DNA from: Nonomuraea glycinis
GTDB taxonomy: Bacteria; Actinomycetota; Actinomycetes; Streptosporangiales; Streptosporangiaceae
Direction: 5' to 3'
Assembly: GCF_014646515.1 (NCBI RefSeq)
Contig: NZ_BMNK01000018.1
Location: forward strand, 62,001-126,000
Length of the DNA stretch: 64,000 nt
Each line of letters begins with the position of its first letter. Positions within the stretch are counted from its first letter, which is position 1. A program made the translations under genes and the position numbers. The notes under the pieces are model-generated. The model was not told the origin of the DNA and did no database searches. It worked only from the letters and a program-made list of their open reading frames with translations. Positions 34,102 to 42,193 of this stretch are shown here, one piece after another.

Positions 34102-35511
34102 TCAGCGGGTACGGCGATCGGGGAGCATGTCGTCGTCAGGGATGGCCGCCACCCGGCTGCGCTCCGCCGATTGCGCGTCCGCCCATCGACGCAGGGTGTC
34201 GGTCGCCGCCGCGCGATCCGCCTCCGACAGCCGGGCGATGTTGGCGCCGTGGTTGGCGCCGGGCGCGACGTACAGGGCGGAGTCGCGCCTGCTCGGCGTG
34301 AAGCGCTCGGCGCTCCACGGATCGTTCTCGCCGTAGACGAACAGGATCCGCTCCGACCGGGTGCGCACCCAGTGGTCCACGTCCAGCATCGGCCCGGGAT
34401 CGTGCCGGGAGCGCAGCTCGGCGGGGAGCACCGAGTTGGGCTGGTAGAGGCCGCGGTGGCGCACCAGCCCGCGCAGGTGCCGGAACTCCAGGTCGGGCCA
34501 GCCCAGCTGGGTGGCCGCCTGGTAGTAGTAAGGCGTGTAGTAGTCCAAGCCCTGGTCGGTGTAGAACCCGAAGAAGGCGACACCGTCGATCCAGGCGTAG
34601 AGCTCCTCGTCCGTGGCGGTCACGGGCGGCACGGCGGCGCAGTCGGCCTCGGTGGAGTATTGCCAGAACGCCCACACCGTGTCGAGGATCGTCATCTCGA
34701 ACGACCGGTCCGCGCTGCCGAGCGTGCGCGCGAAGGTGTAGCCGTTGCGCGCGGCGTCCGCCTCCAGCAGCGCCACCATCCGAGCGCGCCGCTTGAGCGC
34801 CTCACGCTGCACGCCGTCCAGCGCCGCCCGGCAGGACGCGGAGCCGACGCGGGCGAAGAACCTGTCGTAGAGGTGATCCTGGGGATTGCGCGGGTCGTTC
34901 GGGGCGACGTAGGCCACCACGCCGTCCACGTCGCCGGGGTAGAAGCGCCGGTGGTAGACGGACGTCATGCCGCCCTTGCTCGCGCCCGTCTGGATCCACC
35001 TGCCCGAGTAGACCGTCTTGAGCGCCTGGACGATCCGGTGCTCGTCCGTCGCCTCCTGCCAGATGGTCAGGTCGTCCCAGTCGGCCGGCGCCGGTCGCGA
35101 GGAGCGGAAGAACCGGTGCTCGACGGAGACCTGGTTGCCGTCGACCAACTGCGTCGGCTCCGTACGCGAGGCCGTGGGGTTGACGGGCAGGCCGTAGCCG
35201 CCGGTGTAGAGGACCACGGGGGCGTCGGCCGAGCGGTGCAGCAAGGTGAGCCGCTGCTCGAACGTGCCCCGGCGCGGATGCCGGTGATCGACCGGCTGGG
35301 TGAAGGACAGGACGAAGAACCGGTAACCGGCCGGCTGCGACTCCGACACCACGGTGAGTCCCGGGATGGCGGTGAGCTTGTCGAGCAGGTCGTCCCGCAC
35401 CACCACGGACGCCGGGGCGGCCGGCTCGGCGGCTGCGGGAAGAGGCTGAAGACCGAGCGCCGTCACGACGGCCATCGATGCCGCGAGCGCGGCCAGGCTC
35501 AGGGATCGCAT
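34102..35511 (-). CDS. Secreted S28/S37-type serine peptidase (tripeptidyl aminopeptidase-like)
   Basis: 469 residues from ATG at 35511 (AAGGAG upstream). Signal MRSLSLAALAASMAVVTALG with cleavage after AAA. The alpha/beta hydrolase core shows SFTQPVDHRHPRRGTFEQRL (family start), PVVLYTGGYGLP, the nucleophile Ser in QTGASKGGMTSVYHRRFYPG, Asp in FVYGENDPWSAERF and His in APGANHGANIARL. This is the PS-10/S37 family of actinomycete secreted aminopeptidases that remove N-terminal peptides. It is extracellular. Confidence 0.88.
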   Translation of the reverse strand: MRSLSLAALAASMAVVTALGLQPLPAAAEPAAPASVVVRDDLLDKLTAIPGLTVVSESQPAGYRFFVLSFTQPVDHRHPRRGTFEQRLTLLHRSADAPVVLYTGGYGLPVNPTASRTEPTQLVDGNQVSVEHRFFRSSRPAPADWDDLTIWQEATDEHRIVQALKTVYSGRWIQTGASKGGMTSVYHRRFYPGDVDGVVAYVAPNDPRNPQDHLYDRFFARVGSASCRAALDGVQREALKRRARMVALLEADAARNGYTFARTLGSADRSFEMTILDTVWAFWQYSTEADCAAVPPVTATDEELYAWIDGVAFFGFYTDQGLDYYTPYYYQAATQLGWPDLEFRHLRGLVRHRGLYQPNSVLPAELRSRHDPGPMLDVDHWVRTRSERILFVYGENDPWSAERFTPSRRDSALYVAPGANHGANIARLSEADRAAATDTLRRWADAQSAERSRVAAIPDDDMLPDRRTR

Positions 35512-35679
35512 GGGCGAGCTCCTTCGGGGGGACCTGTGTCGCCCGACGGTATACCGATCAAGGCCGACCGAACAACGCTCCGCACTCCCCATCGAGGCCG
35601 CTGTCAGCCGACATCGGCGATGACGGTGCAGCGACGCCGTCCCCCCCGTGCCGTCGGCAGAATCCGCATGGACGCTCAG

Positions 35680-35695
35680 TCGAATGTGTGTTTGA
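35680..35695 (+). promoter_or_regulatory. SOS (LexA) box-like site before alkB
   Basis: TCGAATGTGTGTTTGA matches the actinobacterial LexA consensus TCGAACRNNYGTTCGA at all but two positions. It ends 22 bases before the alkB ATG. A TACACT −10-like hexamer (35705-35710) lies between, so the box would cover the −35 region. Confidence 0.6.
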
Positions 35696-35717
35696 ACGAT
35701 CGCGTACACTCGAAGGC

Positions 35718-36347
35718 ATGAGAGCTGTATTCCAAGCGTCTCTGCTGGGTGTGGACGAGGAGCTCGGGTTCGGGCGGCTCGGTTCGGCGGTCCGCAGGAC
35801 GTCGCTGGAGCGGGGCGCGTGGCTCGATGTCCGGCCCGGCTGGGTCGCCGGGGCGGACACCCTGTTCGAGCGGCTGGCCGAGACGGTGCCGTGGCGGGCG
35901 GAGCGGCGCAAGATGTACGACAAGGTGGTGGACGTGCCGAGGCTGCTGAAGTTCTACGACGAGGACGAGCCGCTGCCGGACCCGATGCTGGACGACGCCC
36001 TGCGCGCGCTCAACGACCACTACGCCGCCGAGCTCGGCGAGCCGTTCCGCACCGCGGGCCTGTGCTTCTACCGCGACGGCCGCGACAGCGTGGCCTGGCA
36101 CGGCGACACCCTCGGCCGGGGCAGCTCCGAGGACACCATGGTGGCGATCGTCTCGGTCGGCAGCCCCCGCCCGCTGCTGCTACGGCCACGCGGCGGCGGC
36201 CCGTCGATCCGCCACGACCTGGGCCACGGCGACCTGATCGTGATGGGCGGCAGCTGTCAGCGCACCTGGGAGCACGCGATCCCCAAGACGGCCCGCCCGA
36301 CGGGCCCGCGCATCAGCGTCCAGTTCCGCCCCCGGGGCGTGCGCTGA
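35718..36347 (+). CDS. alkB: AlkB-family 2-oxoglutarate/Fe(II) DNA-repair dioxygenase
   Basis: 209 residues. Removes alkyl adducts such as 1-methyladenine and 3-methylcytosine from DNA/RNA. The Fe ligands are in DSVAWHGDTLG (HxD) and RTWEHAIPK (distal His), with the 2-oxoglutarate Arg in GPRISVQFRPRG. LCFYRDGRDSVAWH matches the nucleotide-recognition lid of AlkB homologues. The ATG at 35718 lies seven bases after TACACT, suggesting a leaderless or near-leaderless mRNA, and an SOS-like box is just upstream. Confidence 0.92.
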   Translation: MRAVFQASLLGVDEELGFGRLGSAVRRTSLERGAWLDVRPGWVAGADTLFERLAETVPWRAERRKMYDKVVDVPRLLKFYDEDEPLPDPMLDDALRALNDHYAAELGEPFRTAGLCFYRDGRDSVAWHGDTLGRGSSEDTMVAIVSVGSPRPLLLRPRGGGPSIRHDLGHGDLIVMGGSCQRTWEHAIPKTARPTGPRISVQFRPRGVR

Positions 36348-36435
36348 GCGCCTGGCGCATTCGTCTCGCGGCCGAGTTCTCCGTTTCCGTCGTCGCGTCC
36401 CGCGCTGACCGGTCCGGAACCAGGGGAGATGACCG

Positions 36436-36666
36436 TTGCGCAGCAGTGAACTGGCCGCTCTCGCCGGAGTCACCGTCCGCAACGGGCGCGGGCTGACGTT
36501 CGGGCAAGCGGTCGAGGCGGTGACGGCCGCGATGGACAGCAAGGCGATGTGGCCGGTCGCGATCGCGGGCATCGCGGAGCTGAAGGCAGGCAAGGGTGAC
36601 AGCCTGCTGAAGCTGCGGGACAGCTACCACGGGCGGACCGCCGACGGCGGCTACCCCGACTCGCTC
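36436..36666 (+). pseudogene. Fragment of a TAP-like alpha/beta hydrolase gene
   Basis: About 75 codons from a TTG preceded in frame by TGA. The translation RNGRGLTFGQAVEAVTAAMD, WPVAIAGIAELKAGKGDSLL and RDSYHGRTADGGYPDSLEAT matches the middle of secreted tripeptidyl-aminopeptidase (TAP-like) hydrolases, which normally run to about 500 residues. The region before it and the catalytic C-terminal half are missing. The fragment runs into the 3' end of the convergent oxidoreductase gene, so it is a deletion remnant; the reading frame continues through unrelated antisense sequence. Confidence 0.65.
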
Positions 36667-36690
36667 GAGGCCACGTTGGCGACGACAAGC

Positions 36691-37707
36691 TCAGCGCCAG
36701 GGATCGAGGGCATGCTTGCCGCGTGTCCGGCCTGCTTCGAGTCGCCGCAGCACGGCCGGCCCCTCCGCCAGGGGGTGCACCTGGGGGGTGCCGGGCGGGT
36801 ACACGCCGTGGGCGATGAGTGCCTCGATCTCGACCAGCAACGACCGGTAGAGGGACGGCTGCCGCAGCGCCAGCGCACCGATGTGCAGACCCTTGATCTG
36901 GACCTGGTGGGTGAAGATCAGGTCATGCGTGGTCAGAGCGGCATCGCCGGAGGCGGCACCGAGTACGACAACGCGTCCGACGAACGGTTCGGTGACCGAC
37001 AGGCTGACCTCGAACGTGGTCCGTCCCACCGATTCCAGTGTGAGGTCGACCCCGCCGGTCAGGCGGGTGATCTCCTCAGCCAGATCGGGGCGCGTGGGGT
37101 CCAGGACTTCGTCGGCGCCAAGGGCCTTGACGGCGCCGTGCTTCGCCGCCGACGCCGTGGCGATCACCCGCGCCCCGTAGTGGCGAGCGAGGCGAACCGC
37201 GGCCTGCCCCACGCCGCCGGCCGCGGCGTGAACGAGCACCACCTCACCGGCCTTGATCTCGCCCAGCGGCTTCAGCGCCGCCAAGGCGGTGGCCCAGTTG
37301 AGCACCAGGCCGAGAGCTTCGGCATCGCTCCACCCGGAAGGCACGGGAAGCACGCCCGCGGCCGGCATCGTCATGTACTGCGCGAAGGCGCCCGGGCCCA
37401 CTCCGACGACATGGGTGCCGAGGGGCAGCGGGCTCTCGACGTCCGGGCCGACACCCACGATCTCGCCGGCGGCTTCGAAGCCCGCCACATAGGGTGCCTG
37501 CGGGCCCCCGCCGTACGTTCCGTGGGACTGCATGACGTCAGCGAAGTTGATCCCGGCGGCCCCCACGCGGATCAGGTAATCGCCGACCCCCGGGGTGGGT
37601 CGGCGCCGATCGGTCGTGAGGGTCAGATCGTTCGGTCCGCGGTGCGATCGCTGGACCAGTGCTCGTACCGTCTGCTCAGTAGGGTGCTGCTGCGCGTCCA
37701 TCTCCAT
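36691..37707 (-). CDS. Quinone oxidoreductase-like zinc-free MDR dehydrogenase
   Basis: 338 residues from ATG at 37707 (a second ATG lies at 37701). GVGDYLIRVGAAGINFADVM, YVAGFEAAGEIVGVGPDVES, the NADPH-binding VVLVHAAAGGVGQAAVRLAR and VVVLGAASGDAALTTHDLIF are typical of MDR quinone oxidoreductases (QOR). No structural-zinc Cys cluster is present. It should reduce quinones or enones with NADPH. The MerR gene lies 46 nt upstream on the same strand, with a dyad in the gap, so it is likely the MerR target. Confidence 0.9.
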   Translation of the reverse strand: MEMDAQQHPTEQTVRALVQRSHRGPNDLTLTTDRRRPTPGVGDYLIRVGAAGINFADVMQSHGTYGGGPQAPYVAGFEAAGEIVGVGPDVESPLPLGTHVVGVGPGAFAQYMTMPAAGVLPVPSGWSDAEALGLVLNWATALAALKPLGEIKAGEVVLVHAAAGGVGQAAVRLARHYGARVIATASAAKHGAVKALGADEVLDPTRPDLAEEITRLTGGVDLTLESVGRTTFEVSLSVTEPFVGRVVVLGAASGDAALTTHDLIFTHQVQIKGLHIGALALRQPSLYRSLLVEIEALIAHGVYPPGTPQVHPLAEGPAVLRRLEAGRTRGKHALDPWR

Positions 37708-37725
37708 GCGTCGAAGGTAGGAGTC

Positions 37726-37739
37726 TGACACTTGCGTCA
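37726..37739. promoter_or_regulatory. MerR-type dyad before the quinone oxidoreductase gene
   Basis: TGAC-ACTTGC-GTCA sits in the 46-bp gap between merR-type and oxidoreductase genes. On the minus strand CTTGACCTTGACGCAAGTGT overlaps a −35-like TTGACC, the usual arrangement for MerR activators. Confidence 0.5.
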
Positions 37740-37753
37740 AGGTCAAGCGGCGG

Positions 37754-38119
37754 TCATAGATCAGGGCGGCGGGCCTCGCGAAGGTAGGCGTCGAGAGCCG
37801 CCTGCTGATCGCTGAGAAGGGCGATACGTGCCGCGAGCCGATCGCGATGCCTCTGCACCTCGTACAGGAACTCCGCGCGCACCACATCAGTGCCGACGGC
37901 GGGTTCGTCGGTGAGGCGGGGCAGAGCGTCCCTGATCAACCGCACGGGCAGCCCGGACTCCAGCAGCGAGCGGATGATGAGCACCCGGTCGATCGTGGAC
38001 TGGCAGTAGTCGCGGAACCCATTGCTGCGGCGACCAGGGACGATCAAGCCCTCGTCCTCGTAGTGCCGCAACGATCGCGCACTCGCGCCGCTGGCTCTGG
38101 AGGCTTCGCTGATTTTCAC
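37754..38119 (-). CDS. MerR-family transcriptional regulator
   Basis: 121 residues from GTG at 38119. VKISEASRASGASARSLRHY plus EDEGLIVPGRRSNGFRDYCQ is the MerR winged HTH; a dimerisation helix ends the protein (RDRLAARIALLSDQQAALDA). No effector-binding Cys is seen, so it is not a metal/thiol type with obvious ligands. It probably activates the quinone oxidoreductase gene that follows. Two tandem 26-bp repeats lie just upstream of the start. Confidence 0.9.
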   Translation of the reverse strand: MKISEASRASGASARSLRHYEDEGLIVPGRRSNGFRDYCQSTIDRVLIIRSLLESGLPVRLIRDALPRLTDEPAVGTDVVRAEFLYEVQRHRDRLAARIALLSDQQAALDAYLREARRPDL

Positions 38120-38140
38120 ACCTGTGAGCAACGTCCTGGT

Positions 38141-38192
38141 GCCCCGCGCTCTTCCAGCACTCACCGGCCCCGCGCTCTTCCAGCACTCACCG
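38141..38192. repeat. Tandem 26-bp duplication upstream of the MerR gene
   Basis: GCCCCGCGCTCTTCCAGCAC followed by TCACCG occurs twice in perfect tandem (38141-38166 and 38167-38192). It fills the space between the MerR start and the end of the next gene and thus contains the promoter region. Confidence 0.9.
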
Positions 38193-39278
38193 CTACGACG
38201 AAGCGGGCAATCGGTGGTGCCCGAGGGTGAGGCGGGCCACCCGGCCCTGCTCACCGGAGGCCCAGCACGACAGGTCGCGCGTGCACGCCACCGTGTCGAA
38301 CGAGCCGGTGTCGAACGTCCGCCAGGTCCTCCCGCCCGTGTACGTGACGTCGCTGCCCGACGGTCCGACGGCGATGGCCGCGAAGGGCGTGTGGGGCAGC
38401 CAGGTCACGCCGGATCTGTAGGCCGGCGGCGGCGTGGCGGCGGCCTTCCAGGTGGCGCCGCCGTCCCCGGACACCGCCGCCGCGCTGGGCGACGCCTGGT
38501 CGGGCCGGTAGTCACCGCCCACCGCGACACCGTGCCGCGCGTCGCGGAAGGCCACCGCGAACACGCCGCGCGCCGGGTCGGCCGCCGGGATCGGCGTGTC
38601 GGCCACCGTCCAGGTGCGCCCCCGGTCCCGTGAGTGGAACACCCGCGAGCGCTCGGCCCCGCCACTGGCCAGCCACACGTCCCGCCCGCCGGAGGTCACC
38701 AAACACTGCCCGCTCGCCGCGAACCCCGCCTCACCGGGCAGCGCCTCGGGCATGCCGCCGGCGGGCAGCACCTGCCAGCTCCGCCCGCCGTCCTCGGTGG
38801 CGAGAATCCTGAACCTGCCGTCCACCGGGTCGCTCATCGCCAGCCCATGCCGCTTGTCGAAGAACGCCACGCAGTCGTAGAAGGCCCTCGGCTCGTCGTT
38901 GGTGAAGGTCTGACTCCAGGTACGGCCACCGTCCTCGGTCCGGTAGATCCGCGAGTCGGCGCCCTCACCGATGGACAGCACCACGGCCCGGCGCGCGTCG
39001 AACGCTTCCACGTCCCGGAACTGCAGGCCGTCGGTGCCGGGCGGAGAGACGTCGAGCCAGGTCCGCCCGCCGTCGACGGTACGCAGCACGGTGCCTTCCG
39101 ACCCCGAGGCCCACACCACGTCCCGGCTGACCGGCGACAGCCCTCGCAACCGCGCGGTCACCCCGGTCTCCTTCAACTCCCAGCCGGGAGCCGGCGTGGC
39201 GGCGGCATGGGCGGTCAGCGGGGTCGCGCCGACCAGAAAGGCCGCTGACAGCACGCTCAACGCACACCGAAGTCTCAT
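38193..39278 (-). CDS. Secreted BNR/YCF48-like beta-propeller protein
   Basis: 361 residues from ATG at 39278. Signal peptide MRLRCALSVLSAAFLVGATP with cleavage near AHA. The mature protein has at least four blades with the Asp-box pattern: LRTVDGGRTWLDVS, YRTEDGGRTWSQTF, LATEDGGRSWQVLP, FHSRDRGRTWTVAD and VSGDGGATWKAA. This is the sialidase-like/Ycf48 fold, with two Cys near the C-terminus. Oxidoreductase annotations for such proteins are not supported by visible residues. It is exported; the ligand is unknown. Confidence 0.85.
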   Translation of the reverse strand: MRLRCALSVLSAAFLVGATPLTAHAAATPAPGWELKETGVTARLRGLSPVSRDVVWASGSEGTVLRTVDGGRTWLDVSPPGTDGLQFRDVEAFDARRAVVLSIGEGADSRIYRTEDGGRTWSQTFTNDEPRAFYDCVAFFDKRHGLAMSDPVDGRFRILATEDGGRSWQVLPAGGMPEALPGEAGFAASGQCLVTSGGRDVWLASGGAERSRVFHSRDRGRTWTVADTPIPAADPARGVFAVAFRDARHGVAVGGDYRPDQASPSAAAVSGDGGATWKAAATPPPAYRSGVTWLPHTPFAAIAVGPSGSDVTYTGGRTWRTFDTGSFDTVACTRDLSCWASGEQGRVARLTLGHHRLPASS

Positions 39279-39356
39279 GTCAGGCAAACTAGCTCAAAGG
39301 ATCACCACCGTCCATGGCCGGTGGATCTTCCCACGTCAACGAGCGCAGGGCCCTCG

Positions 39357-39899
39357 TTACCGCCGCCCGCCGAACGCCCAGTCGTGGACCTCGATGGCGG
39401 CGTACCGGTCCGGGGTCAGGACGGCGCGTGCCGCGTCCGGGTCCGGGGCCCGGATCAGCAGTGCCGTACCCAGCCAGGTGGTGCCGTCGTCGGACAGCAG
39501 CGGCCCGTACGCGATCAGTTCGTCCTGGTCGGGTGGCGGGACGAGGTCGGCGGGTTCCCCGGAGCCGAGACCCAGCACCAGGTAGCGGTTGCCGCCCTCG
39601 CGGCCGCCGGGAAAGTCCCACATGGTGCGCCCCAGCACGTTGCGCCACCGGCGCACCAGCACGTCCCGGTATACCCCGGCCTGGTAGTTGGGCTCGTCGA
39701 AGGCGAACGCGCGCGCGGTGGCGGGATCCGGCAGGTCGACGATGTGCACGCTGCCGGTGACCGTGTCACTGTCGAAGGTCGGGCCACGGGCGATCAACTC
39801 CGCCGCGTACCGGTCCATATAGGACCAGTGCTCTTCCACCAACGTGTCCCGCAGCGGCATGGAGTCAGGACGATCACGGTGATAACAGAAGAATTCCAT
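39357..39899 (-). CDS. Tandem YCII-domain protein
   Basis: 180 residues. Two YCII-like ferredoxin-fold units: the first MEFFCYHRDRPDSMPLRDTL to DEPNYQAGVYRDVLVRRW, the second from YLVLGLGSGEPADLVPPPDQ to DRYAAIEVHDWAFGGRR. YCII proteins are small possible enzymes with conserved His/Asp; EEHWSYMDRY and DPATARAFAFDEP fit. Function unknown. Cytoplasmic. Confidence 0.8.
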   Translation of the reverse strand: MEFFCYHRDRPDSMPLRDTLVEEHWSYMDRYAAELIARGPTFDSDTVTGSVHIVDLPDPATARAFAFDEPNYQAGVYRDVLVRRWRNVLGRTMWDFPGGREGGNRYLVLGLGSGEPADLVPPPDQDELIAYGPLLSDDGTTWLGTALLIRAPDPDAARAVLTPDRYAAIEVHDWAFGGRR

Positions 39900-40017
39900 G
39901 CCGAAACTCCTACCATGGAGCGCGGCGACGGCTCCTGCCGGTCATCTGTTCGGCCCTGAGAAGGACTTCACGGAGTGGGCGTACGTCACAGGAGCGATCA
40001 AGCCGGGACAGCGAAGA

Positions 40018-40053
40018 GCCCCAGACTCCCGGTGTGTGCCGTGAGCTGGGGCG
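40018..40053 (-). terminator. Terminator after the second tRNA cluster
   Basis: GCCCCAG-N22-CTGGGGC read on the minus strand shortly after tRNA-Val. The stem core is the same GCCCCAG/CTGGGGC seen after the first cluster. Confidence 0.55.
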
Positions 40054-40063
40054 TCAAGCATGG

Positions 40064-40135
40064 TGGACGATACTGGGATTGAACCAGTGACCTCTTCCGT
40101 GTCAGGGAAGCGCTCTCCCGCTGAGCTAATCGTCC
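40064..40135 (-). tRNA. tRNA-Val (GAC), second copy
   Basis: Sequence identical to 947-1018: acceptor GGACGAT, loop CTGACAC, anticodon GAC. Confidence 0.95.
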
Positions 40136-40139
40136 TTGG

Positions 40140-40210
40140 AGGTGGAGACGGGATTTGAACCCGTGTGGACGGCTTTGCAGGCCGCTGCCTCGCCTCTCGG
40201 CCACTCCACC
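40140..40210 (-). tRNA. tRNA-Cys (GCA), second copy
   Basis: 71 nt, anticodon GCA, variable loop CCAC; one base differs from the copy at 1165-1235. It starts only four bases before tRNA-Val. Confidence 0.95.
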
Positions 40211-40225
40211 AAGTGACTTACTTAG

Positions 40226-40297
40226 AGCGGAAGACGGGATTCGAACCCGCGACCCTCACCTTGGCAAGGTGATGCTCTACCACTGAGCCACTTCCGC
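40226..40297 (-). tRNA. tRNA-Gly (GCC), third copy
   Basis: Identical to the copies at 1040-1111 and 1252-1323. It is the first gene of the minus-strand Gly-Cys-Val cluster. Confidence 0.95.
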
Positions 40298-40335
40298 GTT
40301 GCCCATTAACTCTAGCGGGTTCCGCGACCGGATGC

Positions 40336-40968
40336 TCACTTCAGGCGGCGGGCGACACTTCGCTCGGTCGCGGGCAGGGCGAGGAAGATCTCCAGGATGC
40401 GGGTGAGGCGGTGCACCTCGATGCGGTGGAAGGCGGGGCCTTCGCTCCGGGCCAGCAGGAGGGACAGGGCGAGCGGCGGCAGCGGGGCGTGGATGACGTG
40501 CAGGCCGCCTTCGAGTGTGCGGGCCGTCGGGCGGGGCGGGACCGGCTCGGGCGGCGCCACCTGCTTCGGGGCGCGCCAGCTCGCGTAGACGACGTCGCGC
40601 TCGGTCGCGGTGGCCGCCCAGTCGGCGCTGAACAGCACCGGCAGCGAGTCGACGAGCGTCTTCAGCGCCCGGTCGCCCGCGGTGGTGATGTATTTGAGTA
40701 TCTCCAGCTCGGGGTAGGTGCCGGGGGCCTCACGGGTGCTCCAGACGCCTTCGACCGTCACCTCGGGCACGCCCGCCAGGCCGTCGAGCAGCGCTTGTTT
40801 GGACGCCTCGTCGGGACAGTGCACCGTGAGGTCGTCCACCGCCCGGCCGGCGCCTCGTTCGAGGACCGTGACCTGGGTGATGTCGGTGCCGGCGGCGCCG
40901 AGGACCCTGGTGATCTGGGCCAGCGAGCCGGGCTTGTCGGGCAGCGTGATGCGCACGCGTAGAAGCAT
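40336..40968 (-). CDS. ACT-domain protein
   Basis: 210 residues. An N-terminal ACT domain (about 1-75): LLRVRITLPDKPGSLAQITR, VLGAAGTDITQVTVLERGAG, then VDDLTVHCPDEASKQALLDG. ACT folds bind amino acids or other small ligands. The C-terminal 130 residues (LKYITTAGDRALKTLVDSLP, LLARSEGPAFHRIEVHRLTR) do not show a known enzyme and look like a divergent second ligand-binding part. It is divergent from the dus gene. Role unknown; regulatory binding of an amino acid is inferred. Confidence 0.82.
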   Translation of the reverse strand: MLLRVRITLPDKPGSLAQITRVLGAAGTDITQVTVLERGAGRAVDDLTVHCPDEASKQALLDGLAGVPEVTVEGVWSTREAPGTYPELEILKYITTAGDRALKTLVDSLPVLFSADWAATATERDVVYASWRAPKQVAPPEPVPPRPTARTLEGGLHVIHAPLPPLALSLLLARSEGPAFHRIEVHRLTRILEIFLALPATERSVARRLK

Positions 40969-41051
40969 CCATCCCTCCCCGAGCGAGATGCCGGTTCACA
41001 CACTATCCGGCGAATACCGCTCACGGCTCGACCTGCGCTACAACTGACGGG

Positions 41052-42161
41052 GTGAAGATAGGGCCGATCGAGGTGTGGCCGCCCGTGGTGCTGGCGCCGA
41101 TGGCGGGCATCACGAACGCGCCGTTCAGGGCGCTCTGCCGGGAGCAGGGCGCGGGGTTGTTCGTGTGCGAGATGATCACGACGCGCGCCCTGGTGGAGCG
41201 CAATCCGCGGACGCTGCGGATGGTCAGGTTCGCCGGGTCGGAGTCGCCCAGGAGCATCCAGCTGTACGGAGTGGACCCGGACACGGTGGGCCGCGCGGTC
41301 AAGATGATCGTCGAGGAGGACCTGGCCGACCACATCGACCTCAACTTCGGCTGCCCGGTGCCCAAGGTGACCAAGCGAGGTGGCGGCTCCGCGCTGCCGT
41401 ACAAGCGCAATCTGCTGCGGCGGATCCTGCGCGCGGCCGTCGCGAACGCGGGCCCGCTGCCCGTGACGATGAAGATGCGCAAGGGCATCGACGAGGACCA
41501 CCTCACCTATCTCGACGCGGGCCGCATCGCGGTCGAGGAGGGGGTCGCGGCGATCGCCCTGCACGCCCGTACGGCGCGGCAGCACTACGGCGGGGTGGCC
41601 GACTGGGACGCGATCGCGCGGCTCAAGGAGGCGGTGCCCGAGGTCCCCGTGCTGGGCAACGGTGACATCTGGAGCGCCGACGACGCCCTGCGCATGGTGG
41701 CCGCCACGGGGTGCGACGGCGTCGTCGTGGGCCGGGGCTGCCTGGGGCGGCCGTGGCTGTTCAAGGACCTGGCGAACGCGTTCGACGGCAGCCCCGAGCG
41801 GGCCCGGCCGACGCTCGGCGAGGTGGCCGCGGTGATGGCCAGGCACGCCGAGGGGCTCACCGACTGCTTCGACCTCGAGCGTTACGCGGTGACGGACTTC
41901 CGCAAGCACGTCGGGTGGTATCTCAAGGGGTTCACGGTCGGCTCCGAGCTGCGCCGCGCGCTGGGCACCGCCGAGACGCTCGACGGGCTGCGCGAGAGCC
42001 TGGCCAGGCTGGAGCACGACCAGCCGTGGCCGCCTAATACCGACACCCCGCGCGGCAAGTCCGGCGAGCGGTCCAAGGTCTACCTGCCCGACGGCTGGCT
42101 GGACGACCAGTGGGACTGCGACGTGTCACAGGACGCCGAGTCCGACATTTCCGGCGGTTAG
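41052..42161 (+). CDS. dusB: tRNA-dihydrouridine synthase (DusB type)
   Basis: 369 residues from GTG. FMN-binding TIM barrel: VVLAPMAGITNAPFRALCRE, the catalytic Cys in LNFGCPVPKVTKRGGGSAL, VTMKMRKGID, ALHARTARQHYGG, VPVLGNGDIWSADDALRM and GCDGVVVGRGCLGRPWLFKD. It reduces uridines in tRNA using NADPH. The C-terminal helical domain is followed by an acidic tail. The closeness to a tRNA cluster is probably coincidental. Confidence 0.93.
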   Translation: MKIGPIEVWPPVVLAPMAGITNAPFRALCREQGAGLFVCEMITTRALVERNPRTLRMVRFAGSESPRSIQLYGVDPDTVGRAVKMIVEEDLADHIDLNFGCPVPKVTKRGGGSALPYKRNLLRRILRAAVANAGPLPVTMKMRKGIDEDHLTYLDAGRIAVEEGVAAIALHARTARQHYGGVADWDAIARLKEAVPEVPVLGNGDIWSADDALRMVAATGCDGVVVGRGCLGRPWLFKDLANAFDGSPERARPTLGEVAAVMARHAEGLTDCFDLERYAVTDFRKHVGWYLKGFTVGSELRRALGTAETLDGLRESLARLEHDQPWPPNTDTPRGKSGERSKVYLPDGWLDDQWDCDVSQDAESDISGG

Positions 42162-42193
42162 TGCGGGGCAGGCGGCCTCCACGCCGCCGGCGG

